Assembly: GCA_037043015.1 (NCBI GenBank)
Contig: CM073324.1
Coordinates: 12,793,013-12,857,012 of the forward strand
Direction of reading: 5' to 3'
From: Bryum argenteum
Lineage: Eukaryota; Streptophyta; Bryopsida; Bryales; Bryaceae
Length of the DNA stretch: 64,000 nt
Part shown: positions 32,859-45,600 of the stretch, piece after piece
Layout of the letters: each line of letters opens with the position of its first letter
Numbering within the stretch: position 1 is the stretch's first letter
Translations under genes and position numbers: made by a program
The notes under the pieces: generated by a model
Databases searched by the model: none
Told to the model about the DNA's origin: nothing
The model's input: the letters and a program-made list of their open reading frames with translations, nothing else

Positions 32859-33616
32859 TCATTGATAGAATTTGTAAGTGGAAGCAGACTTGATAATAGC
32901 TCGTAATCCTCCAATGGATGACACCAGCATGAGCATCACTCCGATGAAGATGATGACCTAGTTCAAGAGCCAATTGAAGCCCCATCTCTTCGGCTTCACG
33001 ATGCACAACCACATTATGCACGGCACCTGCAGCCCCCCCCCCAATCATCCAAGAAAACAACGTCAGAAATTGAGCTTGAGCTTCACTGGATTTGAAAGAG
33101 GATGGAGAGGGTGTTGTTTTTACAGTCGAAGTGGACAATCTTGTGAGCTATGTCTTCGTAGTAGTAGATGAGAGAATTGGTGGAGGGAGGGAGGGTCGGG
33201 GTGCGCTTACAAAGTAGGTGGTGGGGGCGAAGGTGAAGCCGCCGAAGAAACCGAGCAAGGCGCCGAAGAAGGGGAAGGTCATGGCAACAAAAGCCGTGGC
33301 GGCGACGTACAGGGACCTCGTGATGAGACGGAGCTTGCGGGAGGGCGTGAGATGGAAGCGACGGACGAGAACAGACTCCAGCATATCGAAAACAGGCATG
33401 GCGTAGATCTGGTAGCTCCCGATGACGTGCACCACCACCATGAGGTTCGCCACGGCCACCAGCCATTTGGGTCGAGAGGCGAACGTGATGATGTTGTCCG
33501 ACACCTCGTTGCCGTATGCCCAGTAGCCGATGATCGCCACGGGAAAGTAGCAGATCGCCACCACTATGTACGCCAGCACCACGCCCCTCCACATGGGTAT
33601 CTTCGATATCCACAAA
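32859..33616 (-). pseudogene. LHT-type amino-acid transporter, 5'-truncated with nonsense codon
   Basis: Two exons remain, 33211 to about 33616 and 32859-33026. The first starts abruptly at SKIPMWRGVVLAYIVV and carries several membrane helices (for example ICYFPVAIIGYWAYG), then VHVIGSYQIYAMPVFDM and TFPFFGALLGFFGGFTFAPT. The second starts PCIMWLCIVKPKRWGFNWLL and ends in SSIGGLRAIIK. The family imports Lys, His and other amino acids with protons at the plasma membrane. The N-terminal half is absent, and a TAG at 32958-32960 replaces the expected Trp codon, so it cannot make a working carrier. Homology stops sharply at about 33616. Confidence 0.85.
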
Positions 33617-33689
33617 ACATCATTAAACATAAATTCACTAAATAATATTCGTTTAAAAGAATCCTTAGAACAATAATCACACAATACTA

Positions 33690-33942
33690 ATTGAAACAGT
33701 AGTGCATCTAATGTAGTTACGACAGTACTGCAACGGTAGTACCAAAATCAATACTGCGGCAGTATTTTGTATAGCTTTCATATTGAAAAAATATAGCTCA
33801 GTGAAACAATACTGCACTCTATTTAACTGCCCTTGTACTGCAATTAATATTAAATATACTGTATTGTTGCAGTAATGCCGCAATACAGCCTTTGTACTAT
33901 ACTGTATACTTCTTGCGGCAGTACTATTGCAGTACTGCGGCA
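33690..33942 (-). repeat. Right GCAGTACTGC-rich inverted arm
   Basis: Contains GCGGCAGTACTATTGCAGTA near the outer end and further CAGTACTG/CAGTATT variants inward. It is imperfectly complementary to the left arm. Confidence 0.6.
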
Positions 33943-33986
33943 GCTTACTTGCATTCTTCTGATGAGCCAACCCGAGTTTGCCTTTC

Positions 33987-33995
33987 GGTTCCGAT
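33987..33995 (+). repeat. Candidate 9-bp target-site duplication, left copy
   Basis: GGTTCCGAT here matches 38727-38735, which directly abuts the right inverted repeat. Here 15 bp (33996-34010) lie between the duplication and the shared part of the left inverted repeat, so the left end seems to carry a small extra segment. Confidence 0.6.
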
Positions 33996-34010
33996 CCTAG
34001 GGGGGCCGAT

Positions 34011-34392
34011 CCTCGCCTCTAAAGGCGGGACAGTAGAGGACTTGCGCCTCTGCTGCCCGCCCATAACCCTGCCCGACCTGCGGCCCCCCTCCGGCAAGCG
34101 GCTCCCCTCCCGGCTTACTGCCGCAGCCCTGTCAGCGTATGCAGGCCGCCCGAGCTGCGAGTTCGAGGCCCGTCAGTAAATGCAGTCAGCATTTACTCAG
34201 TCCGCCCTGTCAGCATTTGTTCAGTCCCCGCCCGAGCGAACTCGCAGCCCGACTCTGCTCCCTCCATACCCGGCCCCGAAAACCCCCGCCCAAGACCCGC
34301 TCATGTACTCTGAGCGCAGCTCGAATGTCATCGAGTTTACTGTGAGATCTTTTGAACAAGGACCAAAGTCGGTCGAGGCTCTCTCCACACTC
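34011..34392 (+). repeat. MULE left terminal inverted repeat
   Basis: Starts CCTCGCCTCTAAAGGCGGGA and runs to about GGTCGAGGCTCTCTCCACAC. It is the reverse complement of the right copy with scattered substitutions. Confidence 0.9.
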
Positions 34393-34688
34393 TAAGTCCT
34401 CGAGCATGCCCACCTTCTTAACATGCCCATATTAACACACAATTTAACAAACCATATGTCCTTAGAAATATATTCCATATGAAATCACGAATTGTATGTT
34501 TGTATGGGGAAACATAATAGTATTATAAAATAAATTGATTAGAAGTAATAATTAATATGAGAGGGACAATAAAAATGCAAAAATTCAAATTTTATTTCAC
34601 AAACAACTCATGGTCACAAATTTTGCAAAAAATGGAGTTTGCTCCTCCCTCTACCAATGTCTTGGTAGCACAACTTTCACAAGTAACT

Positions 34689-37600
34689 TTAGGTAACTTG
34701 CGGAATATGGCCCGTTTTTGCTTGGAGTGTGCTAGGAGCACATGAGACGGCCGCTTTAAAGGGGGGGGGGCGTGGGGTAGAACCTTCTCTTATTTTCGAA
34801 TTAACTCGTTTCTTCCCATGTCCCATCCTTGTGCGTTTCACATTCTCTTGAATGGAAGCAATCGAACCTCGAAGAGGTAAATTGATTGTATTTGGCCTCT
34901 CAAAACTTGAAGGCTCCAAAAATGTGGCAATGCAAGCTTGAAGGGCTTGAAATTTCCGTTGCATCTCCTCTTCATTGTCACCATCCAGAGATGTTTTGCA
35001 TAATGTGTCGAGTTCACTCAACGAATTGAGCATCTTCTCACGTATCTCATCATTTGAAGTAAGTTCATCATCTTGTGCTTCCATTTCAAATAAACTCTCA
35101 ACTTCATCTACTTCAATGTTGTCTTCCATAGGCAATATTTCTTCAACAAGAGCGTCTTCCTTAAGCTCCTCAAGAAACTCCCGAACAATACATTGTACTC
35201 CATATATGTGTTTGCACGTAGAGACCCTATCCGGACAATTGCAATAGTGAGTGTTTAAAAACACAATATAGCAAAGGGTAGGATCCGTCTCACTTTTTAT
35301 ACGAAAAAGGAGATGCTCCTTGTCAACCACCTTCATAACATCCATTGGAGATGATTGATAAACTTTAAAAATCCTCTCTCCTCCTTTTAGTCGATGTCGG
35401 TGGGCTTTGTTATTTCCCCTTCGTATAAAGCGCTCCGAATCGCCTACACAATACACAAGGAAAATTAAAATTATTATCATGTATTAAACATGTATGAAAC
35501 TTGTTATAATCAAAAACATTGAGAAGAATTTTGAAAATGCAAAAAAAGTTGGAGTACTTACTTATGCGTTGAGTCATTTTGAATTGACTCAACAAAGTTG
35601 ATTGACCCAAAGGGGTGCCATCTTTCGCACTTCCGATAATCGCCACAATGAGATCTCTAAGGGACCGGTTTACCTTCCCTTGGAGGAGTGTATACTAATT
35701 AACTCCCAATGTCGTTCCACATGATTTGTGGTGTCCATGCCACCATATGAGAAGAGCCTTCCAAACTTAGGCGACAATCTTCGCCAAGGCACATTGATTC
35801 CGGTCTATCCGGAATTCATGTATCTACTAAATGCCGGAATATGTTGAAATTCAAGATAAAACCGTCTCAAGTTCTCATCAAAGTGAGATTCGTTTGGACA
35901 AAGCATCAACACGTGTAGAGTTCTCCATACACGGTCTTTGTCTTCAAGAGGGACTTGGGTGAGTAAATTCTCACTCCATGCTTTCATCACATGAAAGTGA
36001 CATAAAAGCACCCTTCCACCAATTTGGATTTTTCTATCACCCTCATGAGTCCAACAAAAAACATCATTGTTTACAACGTTTTGGATTGCATTCAACGATG
36101 TTTTGTGCTTGCCAATCACGATAGCGGAAGGTCTAATTCTCCCCAATGACTCAAAAACATGAGTCAATGCTATTTCTATAGCGATACATTCGTGCCCTTG
36201 TTTTATGTTATTACTACATAGCATGTAGAACACCGGAATGCCTATTCCATCTTGATTAGGCACAATGGCGGCATAAAGTGGCAATCCATATTGATTGGTT
36301 TCTAAATGTGGAATCCAAAGCCCAAGAATTGTTACCCGAAAAGCGGAAGCTCTCATAAACTCATCTTGGATCACCACCACAAATGGTCTTTTTTGTGTAT
36401 CCTCATGTGTAGGGGCATACGGTTGATAGTAAAGAACTTTGCCTTGCGCTTGGAGTCTAGTGATCTCAATTTGGGCCGCGTCCCAATCATCCTTACGAAG
36501 TGCATCTACAAGAATGCAAACACCAAACACATGTAAATTAGAAGAGCAAAAGAACCATTAATGAATGAAAAGGAAAACATCTTAACAAATAAAAACATGA
36601 AGTCATAGAAGCAAAACCATACCATTGATTCTCAAGGAATATGCAAGAATGTGCACTTCTTTTTTGATGATGAAAAACCTATATGTAACCCGTTCCAAAT
36701 CCGTCGCCCTTCGAGAAAATAACTCTTGTGCCCGTTCCGATGCCGCTTCCACGATCCGTGGCGAATGCATGTATTTTAAATTTTTCATAACCCATGCAAT
36801 CACATATGGGTGAACCGGAAGAAAAAATAGATTGGCATCCGATCCCGGGTTATGGCCACTATGTTTAGAATGAACATAGATAGTGGCATGAGCCGAGGTA
36901 GTTGAACACTTGGAAGTTTTAGGTTCCACTACCTTCATTTGGAACTCGCAATCACATAACCTAGAAGTTCTATCTCTTCTAGACTCCTTGTCCTCTATGG
37001 GTTTTAAATCACCCCATTTTCTATGAGGACGATTTTTGTTCCCACCCCTATGACAACGGTAATATGTCACGGTTTTGTTTTCCCACACACGGCATTTAAA
37101 ACGCCTTTTCAAAACAATGTATTTTGTACACAATGCATCAAGAGTTGCACTTAATTCCTCCATTGAAACACTTACTACTTCATCCCAAAACTTCATTTCT
37201 TGACACACTTCACAAGAATTGGTACAATCTTGTATGAATGAGACATTCATACCTCCTACGGTCATATCCGTACTCCATTGAGTACGAATGACATTCTTTG
37301 TTAAGAAAAAGGACACATGTTTTCCATTCTCATCAACATGGCCTTTGTGCACAATTGAACGCCAAAATTCGATTGGAGGTATTTGTCTACCCTTTGTGTC
37401 TCTCAAAGGAGACAAAGCAAAGGCACCATGTACCTCTACAACTCTTAGTTTTCCTTAAATAGTTTTCCACCTCTCAAGTGCATAGGTTTTCATATTAGTA
37501 GATGTGGAACGCCCATGAACATTTGAGGATTTGTATCACGAATCTATTGAAATGATGGAAAATAGTCACCTCTTATGCAATCAATCATAAGTGTGATGGA

Positions 37601-37939
37601 TTGGAGGGTGAAATGTACATACTTTGGAAAAGTATGAATCGAAATGTCTTCATAGAATGAGGACAAAGACTCTTGAGAAGGTGTTGGAGTTGCAATGTTG
37701 ATGTGTTCTCCACCATTAACCAACAAGTCCTCCCAATGCTCTAAGATTTCTTCTACTTCTTCCTCCTCTTCCATGTCAGAATCGCCATTCGATGATAAGA
37801 AATAAGTTTCTTGGAATATTGAACCTTCATACACACCTTCAAGAAACGCTTCCACTCCCACCAACTCACACAAATCGTCCTCAAAATCGGAAGGATAAAA
37901 GTTGTCATCCCCCATGGAGGATGCATCATTCTCCATCAT
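34689..37939 (-). pseudogene. MULE transposase, broken (WRKY/FLYWCH-like finger, DDE region, SWIM finger)
   Basis: The protein reads from an acidic N-terminus at 37939 through introns at roughly 37440-37555, 36507-36616 and 35448-35555. Order: a Cys/His cluster of WRKY-GCM1/FLYWCH style (CRVWENKTVTYYRCHRGG, then RLCDCEF, then HSKHSGHNPG), a DDE-type core with FVVVIQDEF, LFGLW-like GLWIPH and LLCHFHVMKAW, and a SWIM zinc finger HYCNCPDRVSTCKHI. The C-terminus is acidic then basic. It would cut and paste the element through its inverted repeats. A TAG at 35805-35807 stands where Trp is likely, and a 1-nt loss near 35690-35698 shifts the frame, so this copy needs an active relative to move. Confidence 0.8.
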
Positions 37940-38343
37940 TGACGCAAAAGCTTCAACGAAACTCTACAAAAACAGTTCCCACACACACATAAGTAATGAC
38001 ATTTTGAGAAAATGCATACAATTTAATAAACAAACCCTAATTTCTCATTAACCCTAATTCTACTTTTGAATTTTTGGGTTCTTTCTCTTAAGTTCACATG
38101 AAAATTCAATTAAGAAGTACACTATTATCCAACACAACAACAAAAATTGAGATTAAAAACTTGTACATTACACTCTTCACACAAAATGAAGAAGCACTAT
38201 GTGTATTTCATACCTTATGATAGTGTAAGTTCACTCACTTACTTGGCAATTGAATACCCAACAAGTACATACAAAGAGTGAAGATGAGGTGTGGAGGCCT
38301 TCAAGTACATGAGAGAGCAAAGGGAGCAAAGGTAGCAGAGGAA

Positions 38344-38726
38344 GCGTGTGGAGAGAGCCTCGACCGACTTTGGTCCTTGCTCAAAGGAGCTCACAGTAAA
38401 CTCGATGGCATTCGAGCTGCGCTCAGAGTACATGAGCGGGTCTTGGGCGGGGGGTTTTCGGAGTCGGGTATGGAGGGAGCAGAGTCGGGCTGCGAGTTCG
38501 CTCGGGCGGGGACTGAACAAATGTTGACAGGGCGGACTGAGTAAATGCTGACTGCATTTACTGACGGGCCTCGAACTCGCAGCTCGGGCGGCCTGCATAC
38601 GCTGACAGGGCTGCGGCAGTAAGCCGGGAAGGGAGCCGCTTGCCGGAGGGGGGCCGTAGGTCGGGCAGGGTTATGGGCGGGCAGCAGAGGCGCAAGTCCT
38701 CTACTGTCCCGCCCTTAGAGGCGAGG
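38344..38726 (-). repeat. MULE right terminal inverted repeat
   Basis: Mirror copy of 34011-34392, ending GGGCGGGACAGTAGAG-type sequence on the minus strand and abutting GGTTCCGAT. Confidence 0.9.
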
Positions 38727-38735
38727 GGTTCCGAT
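38727..38735 (+). repeat. Candidate 9-bp target-site duplication, right copy
   Basis: GGTTCCGAT immediately follows the right inverted repeat and equals 33987-33995. Confidence 0.65.
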
Positions 38736-41700
38736 GGGGTGACTACGGTCGACGAGTTTTTGTGATGGATGAGCTTTTGTGCAATTTTGTGAATGTATTT
38801 CTTCTTTTTTTAAAATTGACTTTATCAAAAGTTATATTTTCAGTCATTTATTCAGGTTGCTCTGGACAATATGACTATGCCCGTGATTGTAAAACCTTAA
38901 ATTTATTATATTAAAGAGAAGAAAGATCACAAGAAAAATTATCAAAAACACAAGTTTCTATCTCTTCTACACTCATATGAAATTGATGTAAGAGCCACAA
39001 ACCTAAAAAAAAAGAGTCTACAAGGGTATATTCACATTTGTGATCACAACTCACGATGAAGATATTATTTAGGCAAAGTGCTATAAGTTACGTGTTAATA
39101 GTGCAATAGGCACTTTTGAATTTTTTTCACGTTTCACCCGCCTTATGATTTAAAAGTTGGCCCTTATTAATGTTCCCTGACAAGGGCATTGGCTCATTTG
39201 TTGGGGTCGTTGTACTATGCAAAAAGGGCTCATTGAATCAACCCAACACACTCCTTAATGCTCCTCTCCTTGCACCTCGTTATACTAAAACTTACCATCT
39301 AGTAACATGGCAGTGGTAGGCCTTATCAACATGTAGAAGTCTTCAAAGTTTTAAGTTAAAATTTGCATTTTGAAACTTTGTTATGAAATGATGCCGTGTG
39401 GTAGATTCATTTATTTTTTTAAAAATACAAGAGGATGGTGATACAAACGAGGATGATGATACTAACAGTAATAAAAAAACCTTTGTAGTCACATCAATAG
39501 AAAATCTATCTCATTTTGTCAGTAATTTATATCTTTTTGGTCGAGTTGACTGGTCACATTCCAACATGATTATGTTTATCCATTTCATCTAATACTAATC
39601 CTTTTCATCTTATGTTGATTGCACCACACATGCAAAATTTTGATGATGATGATGATGTGATGATGAGGCATGTCACATCTTTTTTTATAGGTGTGGTAAT
39701 TTCATTGCGTGGACTTACTTTTGTTCATAGTTTTTTGACTAAGTCGGAATTTTTTTTTGAAAGAACAATAACCTAAAGGTATAATCTAATCTATAACCTA
39801 GGAGTTTCTAACAATCAACACCTGGCGATATTATTGGAAATAGCTTTTTGCTTGTTTGGACATGTGTTGTGCAAAGAATAGATTGACATCAAAGATTGAA
39901 TGTGCAGATATTAATATAAAAATTGAAATGAAATTCCTACCAATATATGTGTTCCATCTTCACCTGCTTCCAAATCTCCGGCTTCCGGTTCTATCGTATC
40001 AGTGCACTGACGCAAGAGTGTGCATTCCTCTAAGAATAGAGTTGGGCCATACAAAAACTAAGATCCCACCTATAGTTACAAAGAATACCTTAGCAAGACC
40101 AACCTCAACAAAATTGACCTTACTTGACCATTGAATTGAGGGTTTTAGAAATATTCATGTAGTAATGTCAGTCAAGTTTGTGGCCTCTAATCTTCCAAGC
40201 TTTGTGAGTATTGAGAATAGGGGCTTGAGCAATCTTCTCAGCATGTGTGCACTCCTACAGCACCTCCAACTTTCCATAACTCTCGACTTAGTACCTCTAG
40301 TTGGTGCCAATCGACTGTGGCAAGTAGAAAGGGGCCAAACTTTTCTTGTCGGCTTTTGAGCTTCCACCAACATCGAATTTTCTTGTGCAATTTTGTGAAC
40401 GACCAGAGCGGCCGATGGTAGCTTTGATTGAGCCACATGTTGTTGACGCTTCAACAACGGCTTTGACAGTGGGACAAAATTAAGCTCGCCGCAACACCTT
40501 GGTGAATAGCATGGAGATATTGTGTGTCACCTTTGTTCCGATTGCTATTGTCCAAGTTTAGCTTCAAGACTTTAAAGGAAGGACATTTGTTACCGCTTTT
40601 CTAAACAAAGCTACCTTCTATGCTTCAATCAAATTCTTCCAGAATTGAAACGATACAAAAACTCGGTGACCCATGATCCCGTTCGATGCAAGTGTGATAG
40701 AAAGACACGAGGAAGACATAACTAAATGGCCAAATCATAAAAGATAATGATTGATAGTCTTTCAAGAACGCGGAAGCTTTCTCAGTCTAAGAATGAAAGT
40801 TTCTTCAAACTATGGAACTTTATGGAAACTTGGAAGATTCTAGAATTAATAGAGATTTCTAGAAACTAATGGAAAGTTTTAGAACCTTTTAAACATTTAG
40901 ACTAACAAATAACACTTACTAAACAAACAATGAAAGGTTTTGCAGAAGCATGTAACCACGGTGTGGATAAAGCCATGGTATGGCATGTCCGTGACACTCT
41001 CGAACATGTGCCATGATACGTTTTCAAAGCAAGACATAAGGGCAAGTATATACAAGACAAGCACAAATAACTTTCAAAGGAACAATGTTATTGATGTGAT
41101 TACAGTGGTGCTTGGATTAGATAAACGTTTTCGGACAGACAAAAACGTTGATCTATCCAAACGTTGATCGTAACGATACAATACCTCTTTGCATAATAAA
41201 GGGACATGGACAACGTTCTTAACTAAACGTTGATCTTAACAAGGTTGGACCTGAACATTACAGCCAAAACATCTCATGATCGGACACACACAAATGTGCT
41301 TTCAACTCATGCGCTTTCATGAGAACGGGCCGAGTGTGAAATCGTCTGCACCCGGACCGTTGTCTAGTTACATGCAACCTCGGAATCTACTGTAGACAAA
41401 AAAAAAAAAACCTCTCAAACCTACTCCGTCTTCCGCTGTTATCGAGGTCCAGACCAATGTGAGTCCGCTTTGATGCACGGAAAATTGCGTAACTAACCCT
41501 TAAACGCCGAAGGTGACCCGAGGGGTCATGTTCCAAGAGAATCTCCTCTGTAGCTCTCAATGTACTCAACTTTTCACTTATATTTTGATGTCAAACTGGT
41601 CACCTTCTTCTAATGCATTCAAAAAGTGAAATTTTAGAATTCAAATCACAATTTGTATGAGTGATTTTGTGCTTTGAAAGGATTGTGGTAGGTAGGTTGG

Positions 41701-42655
41701 GGTTGTACAATACTTGTAGGAGGTTGCAAGCTCATCATTGATTGGATCATTCATGATGCCCAAGTTCAAAAAGTGCACTATTCATCATGCCCACGTGCAA
41801 AAGATGCTCTGATCCGATACTGGGCTGCCCAAAACCGTATAGCTAGGCGTTTAAGGGCTAAATTACCAAAAGTGATCCTCTACGTAATCGCAGTTTTGTA
41901 TGGTAAAGTAGTCTGTGAATGGCGGCATAGCTATATAGGCTCGTGTTCTCTCATGTGTGTCCTCCACCTGCCGCGGAAGATGCCAAGAGTCGTGGCAAGG
42001 CCCGAAAAGTGAATCTCGACTCTGCCCCGAACAACTGAAGACGATGAAGCCATTTTCGCCGTCGGATATGGAACCATTGTCTGCCCGCTCATTGAATTTC
42101 ACTCGCATGTCAGAGATCCCGTATGCGGTCCAGGCTAGGAGCTTCGGGATGAGGAATAACGATTGCGATCGAGTAGAGCAAATTGAGTTGCACAAGGCTG
42201 CTTCCCCGCCCTTTCCACCAAATTCTTGGCGTCACTTTCACTTCTGCTCCACCTTTCTCGCGTCCTCTCTCTCCATCGCCATCCACTCTTCTGCGCCATC
42301 GCCAGCAGGTCTGCGCCTCTGTAAATTCGGATTCCGTTTGCCATTTCAAAATTCCTTGGCCTACCTCAGCTTCGTGACAATTCTATAGTTCATGACAATT
42401 CTCTCAGTCTGTCGTCTCTGGCTATGACGTTGACCAATTGTTGATTTTCTTTCTTTGTGCTGCATTTTTCGGTCCCAGTCCTTTACTCGGTGCTGCGGTC
42501 GTTTGAGTGTATGGATCGTATCTGAGTACGGTGAGGTGTTTCTGTAGTGGAGTGCGACGATTTTTACGACTGCTCTAATTGGGACCGACGTTGACTGCGG
42601 CAGATTCTCGTGCATCAGGAGCTGCATTAGGGTTTTTCCGCACCGGTCAGCGATC
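38736..42655. other. Intergenic, AT-rich, no gene recognised
   Basis: Short open frames only, none with family resemblance. It contains a GAT trinucleotide run near 39642-39665 and a cluster of AAACGTTGATC-like repeats at 41122-41240. The last part is the 5' flank of the HAD-like gene. Confidence 0.5.
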
Positions 42656-45600
42656 ATGAACATGGCGCTCGTAGGCAGTGTCTCATTGCCAGCTCCTCGG
42701 GATTCCAGAACGAAGCTCCTTGACCGAGCAATTATGGCCAGGGCTGGTTTGCACTTCTCGTGGCAACGTTCGATGAATCCTACAAGATTATCGTCAACGT
42801 TATTGCCTTCGTTATCGTCGTCGTCATCACCATTAATGAATGTGAGGTCATCGGAATCATCATCAGCATCAGCTACAAATTCTGGAGACACCTCAAATAT
42901 GGCAATTCTGCTTGAAGTGGAAGGGTATTTGCTTCAACTTTCTAGCATATCATGCCCCTTGCTGAGTAGTGAAGGATAAATGTTTGATGGCTCTCATTTT
43001 CTGTGCGTGTAGCCAAACCGCTTGAGCTCGGAGGTTTACATATTTTGCTCTTAGTCATGGGCTTAATCATGGGCTTGTTCATTGCAGAGTGTTTGCGGAC
43101 GTGCACAAGTTCGGTCATCGACGTAGTTTCAATATAGGTAAGCTCGTCCATACTGATGTGATGTTTGAGATTTCATCTCAATTCATTAATTGTATGCACT
43201 TGTAATTAGGCCAAAACTCTATCATAGTGATATCTGGCGGACTGCAATACGAGAGTTGTAATTTTGCAAGCCTTGCTAAGATTAGAAATGCATAGAAAAC
43301 TGAGATGTGTTCTCAAGAAAAAGTAGTGTCTCATCTAGGGCGGGGCAATGTGCAGCTTTTCAGGAGTTCAATCTGGAATGTGCAAATTGGTCTGAGCCCG
43401 TGTATGCTGACCTCTTACGGTACCGTGCCTCTTGCACATATTTGGTTGCTTCGAAATGCACTGCGGATACTCGTAGCATCTGTTCCAGTTTATTAAGAAC
43501 CAACTGATATAATATACTTGCCCTCACTGTTTTGATAAGTCAGTGTTTATACGTTAAGCTCAAGATTATACGCAAACCATGATAACCTCGGTGTACCCTA
43601 ATTTTGAAGAGTTGTGTACTGATTAAGCGTGAGGAGTTCATTGGTGATTGTGCAGGCATGCAGGTGGCGCAGAGGAGTCCATGCTTCGAGTGTTTTTTGA
43701 CCGGGTTGTGCATCTGAACAATTTCGAGACTTGGTAGAGTTTTATGTGAATGCATAAGCTACTTCTGTGAATGACTCGAGAAGATGGATTTTGACATTGA
43801 GGTGCATATTGATTGACAATTCGGATAAAATATTTCTGATACAGATAGGGTGGCCATCATCACTTCCTACCAACGAGAAAGAGGCTTTTATTCGTAATAT
43901 CATGAAGGCAAAAGTAAGTATGAAGAGATACTAACGTTTCACCAGCCGTATTACAGATTTTTTAAAAATCATTTTATGTCATAATTTGTAAGAATGAAAC
44001 CAAATAATAGTATTTTTTGTTCCTGGCAAGTGGTGAAACACCACAACTCGCTATGTAGAGGCAAGATCACATGCTCGTCATAGACACAGTTTTACTATTA
44101 CGTGTAAGCTCATAATCTAGTTGCTGAGATGCTCATCGTTGTTGTGACTGACTGACACAGCAACAAGCACTGGAAAAGTTAGCAGCTGCGGGAGACCTCA
44201 GTTTCCGCCCTGGCTTTACAGAGTAAGTGATCTTGTACGCTGATTGCTATGATTTAGCTTATTGGTCTTCCACGTTGTTAAGGTTCAGTGCAATAATTAC
44301 GCACCAAAATTTTAGCAACTTCTTAGCAAGTACGTTATTGGGGGAGGTTTAGTTGTCTCTTTTGTAGTCAATATTGAACAGCTAATGATCAATGGTGATC
44401 AATGGTGACATCAACAGCTAAACTATCAATTCTGAATAGCTGAATTTTCAATAGCTGAGTTATTGATTATCTGGATATAATTGTATTTCAAGGTTTGTAG
44501 CCTTCTGTTCTGAATTGACATTCGAGCTGAATGAGGAATGTGGTATGTCTTATCGCTATGTTGGTGAAGTTGTGCAGGTTTGTGAGTGAGGTCTTGGAAG
44601 CGAGAGTTCCGCTTCTTGTTTTGGCTGCTTATAGCAAGAGCGGAGAGAAGGTCGCCAGGTAGTTCAAACAAACGTATGTTTTTGAGAAGCTTTTGTAATT
44701 CTCTACTTGAAATACTCTTTTTGAAAAGCTTTAGTAGTATTCTACTTGAATCAATGTAGGCGATTGAAAATCAGATTGTGCAATTTTTTGCAAAAATTTG
44801 TGCCTACTCATGAAGAGGATGAATGAAGGGTGCTTGTGGTTTCACTACTGAATTGTGTGCAATAAAGTCAGGTCATTAATTGCTCAGTTAGGTCCAGAGC
44901 ATGCGAAGAATATTGGTGTGGTGGGAGAAGCTGAAGTGGAGAGCAGTTCATACGGGCAACTTGTTCTTGGAGCTGGAGTTGTAGGCGGGATGGACGAGCA
45001 GCTAGCTGTGGAAGTTGCCAAAGCAGGTTGAATGAGAACTTAATCAGCTGTACAGAATTCTCTCGATGTTGTTGCCTATAAGTGCTTTTGAGACTCTATG
45101 TGCCATCCACGCTTGAGTTTCTATGACTTGACAATTATCATCCTAATGGCAGTTGCATCTGAGAAGCAGCGAGTGGCAGAAGAAGTTGCAAACATGCTGG
45201 CAGTCAGCGTTGACATCAACTCCGGCGACTCGTTAAGGTATGTCGAATTCCTGCTGGCACCAAAGTTGTTAAGTGCGAGGACATTCTATAGGCACTGACC
45301 AAGTGTGCGATCTCCGTAATGTATGAAACATCCCTGATGTACACTTGGGCTCTTAAGTGTTGGAAAAACTCGTTGGAATGTGGATGCCAGGTCTAAAAAA
45401 AATATAGCAGTTCTGCGAGCAGCAGCTGAAAAAGCCGCCGTGGATATGGATCGATGTATACTGCTGGCCGGATCACAAACAGGCCCATCCGCTGCATCTC
45501 GAATAGATATGCCCTGTGTCGTTGTTCGCAGCAGGTTCGTTGCCTCTCTCTCTCTCTGTTTCCTCTGTTACTAGACATCCTTAACTTCTAATACTGACGA

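Larger units (their letters stand above)
31730..33942. mobile_element. Candidate Pack-type DNA transposon carrying LHT and CHR19 gene fragments
   Basis: Both ends consist of GCAGTACTGC-rich DNA in inverted orientation. From the left at 31730 the sequence TGCCGCAGTACTG is followed about 40 bp in by ACAGTATAGTACA. From the right end at 33942, read on the other strand, the same two blocks come in the same order and spacing. Similarity fades over about 250 bp (31730-31995 and 33690-33942). Between the arms lie two unrelated host-gene fragments in the same orientation and no transposase. Ends are approximate and no target-site duplication was identified. Alternative: two separate repeats flanking a duplicated segment. 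Confidence 0.5.
33996..38726 (-). mobile_element. Mutator-like element (MULE) with long terminal inverted repeats
   Basis: A ~4.7-kb element bounded by ~380-bp inverted repeats (34011-34392 and about 38344-38726) that look about 95% alike by eye. It is flanked by a 9-bp direct repeat, the duplication size typical of MULEs. It carries a broken transposase on the minus strand. The inverted repeats are GC-rich, the interior AT-richer. It lies right next to the Pack-type candidate. Confidence 0.82.

Noticed and set aside
32806-33613. Two overlapping minus-strand frames out of phase with the LHT transporter
   Set aside because: Alternative frames of the same exons; the transporter phase carries all conserved segments.
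34139-34413. Open frames in the MULE inverted repeat, mirrored at 38239-38544
   Set aside because: Present twice because they lie in the inverted repeats; no domain and no evidence of expression.
40155-40457. Possible retroelement or plastid-derived coding on minus
   Set aside because: Considered because of local openness on both strands, but no motif could be named.
42361-42891. Asp-rich minus-strand frame (DADDDSDDL, GDDDDDNEG)
   Set aside because: Complement of the Ser-rich transit-peptide exon of the HAD-like gene.
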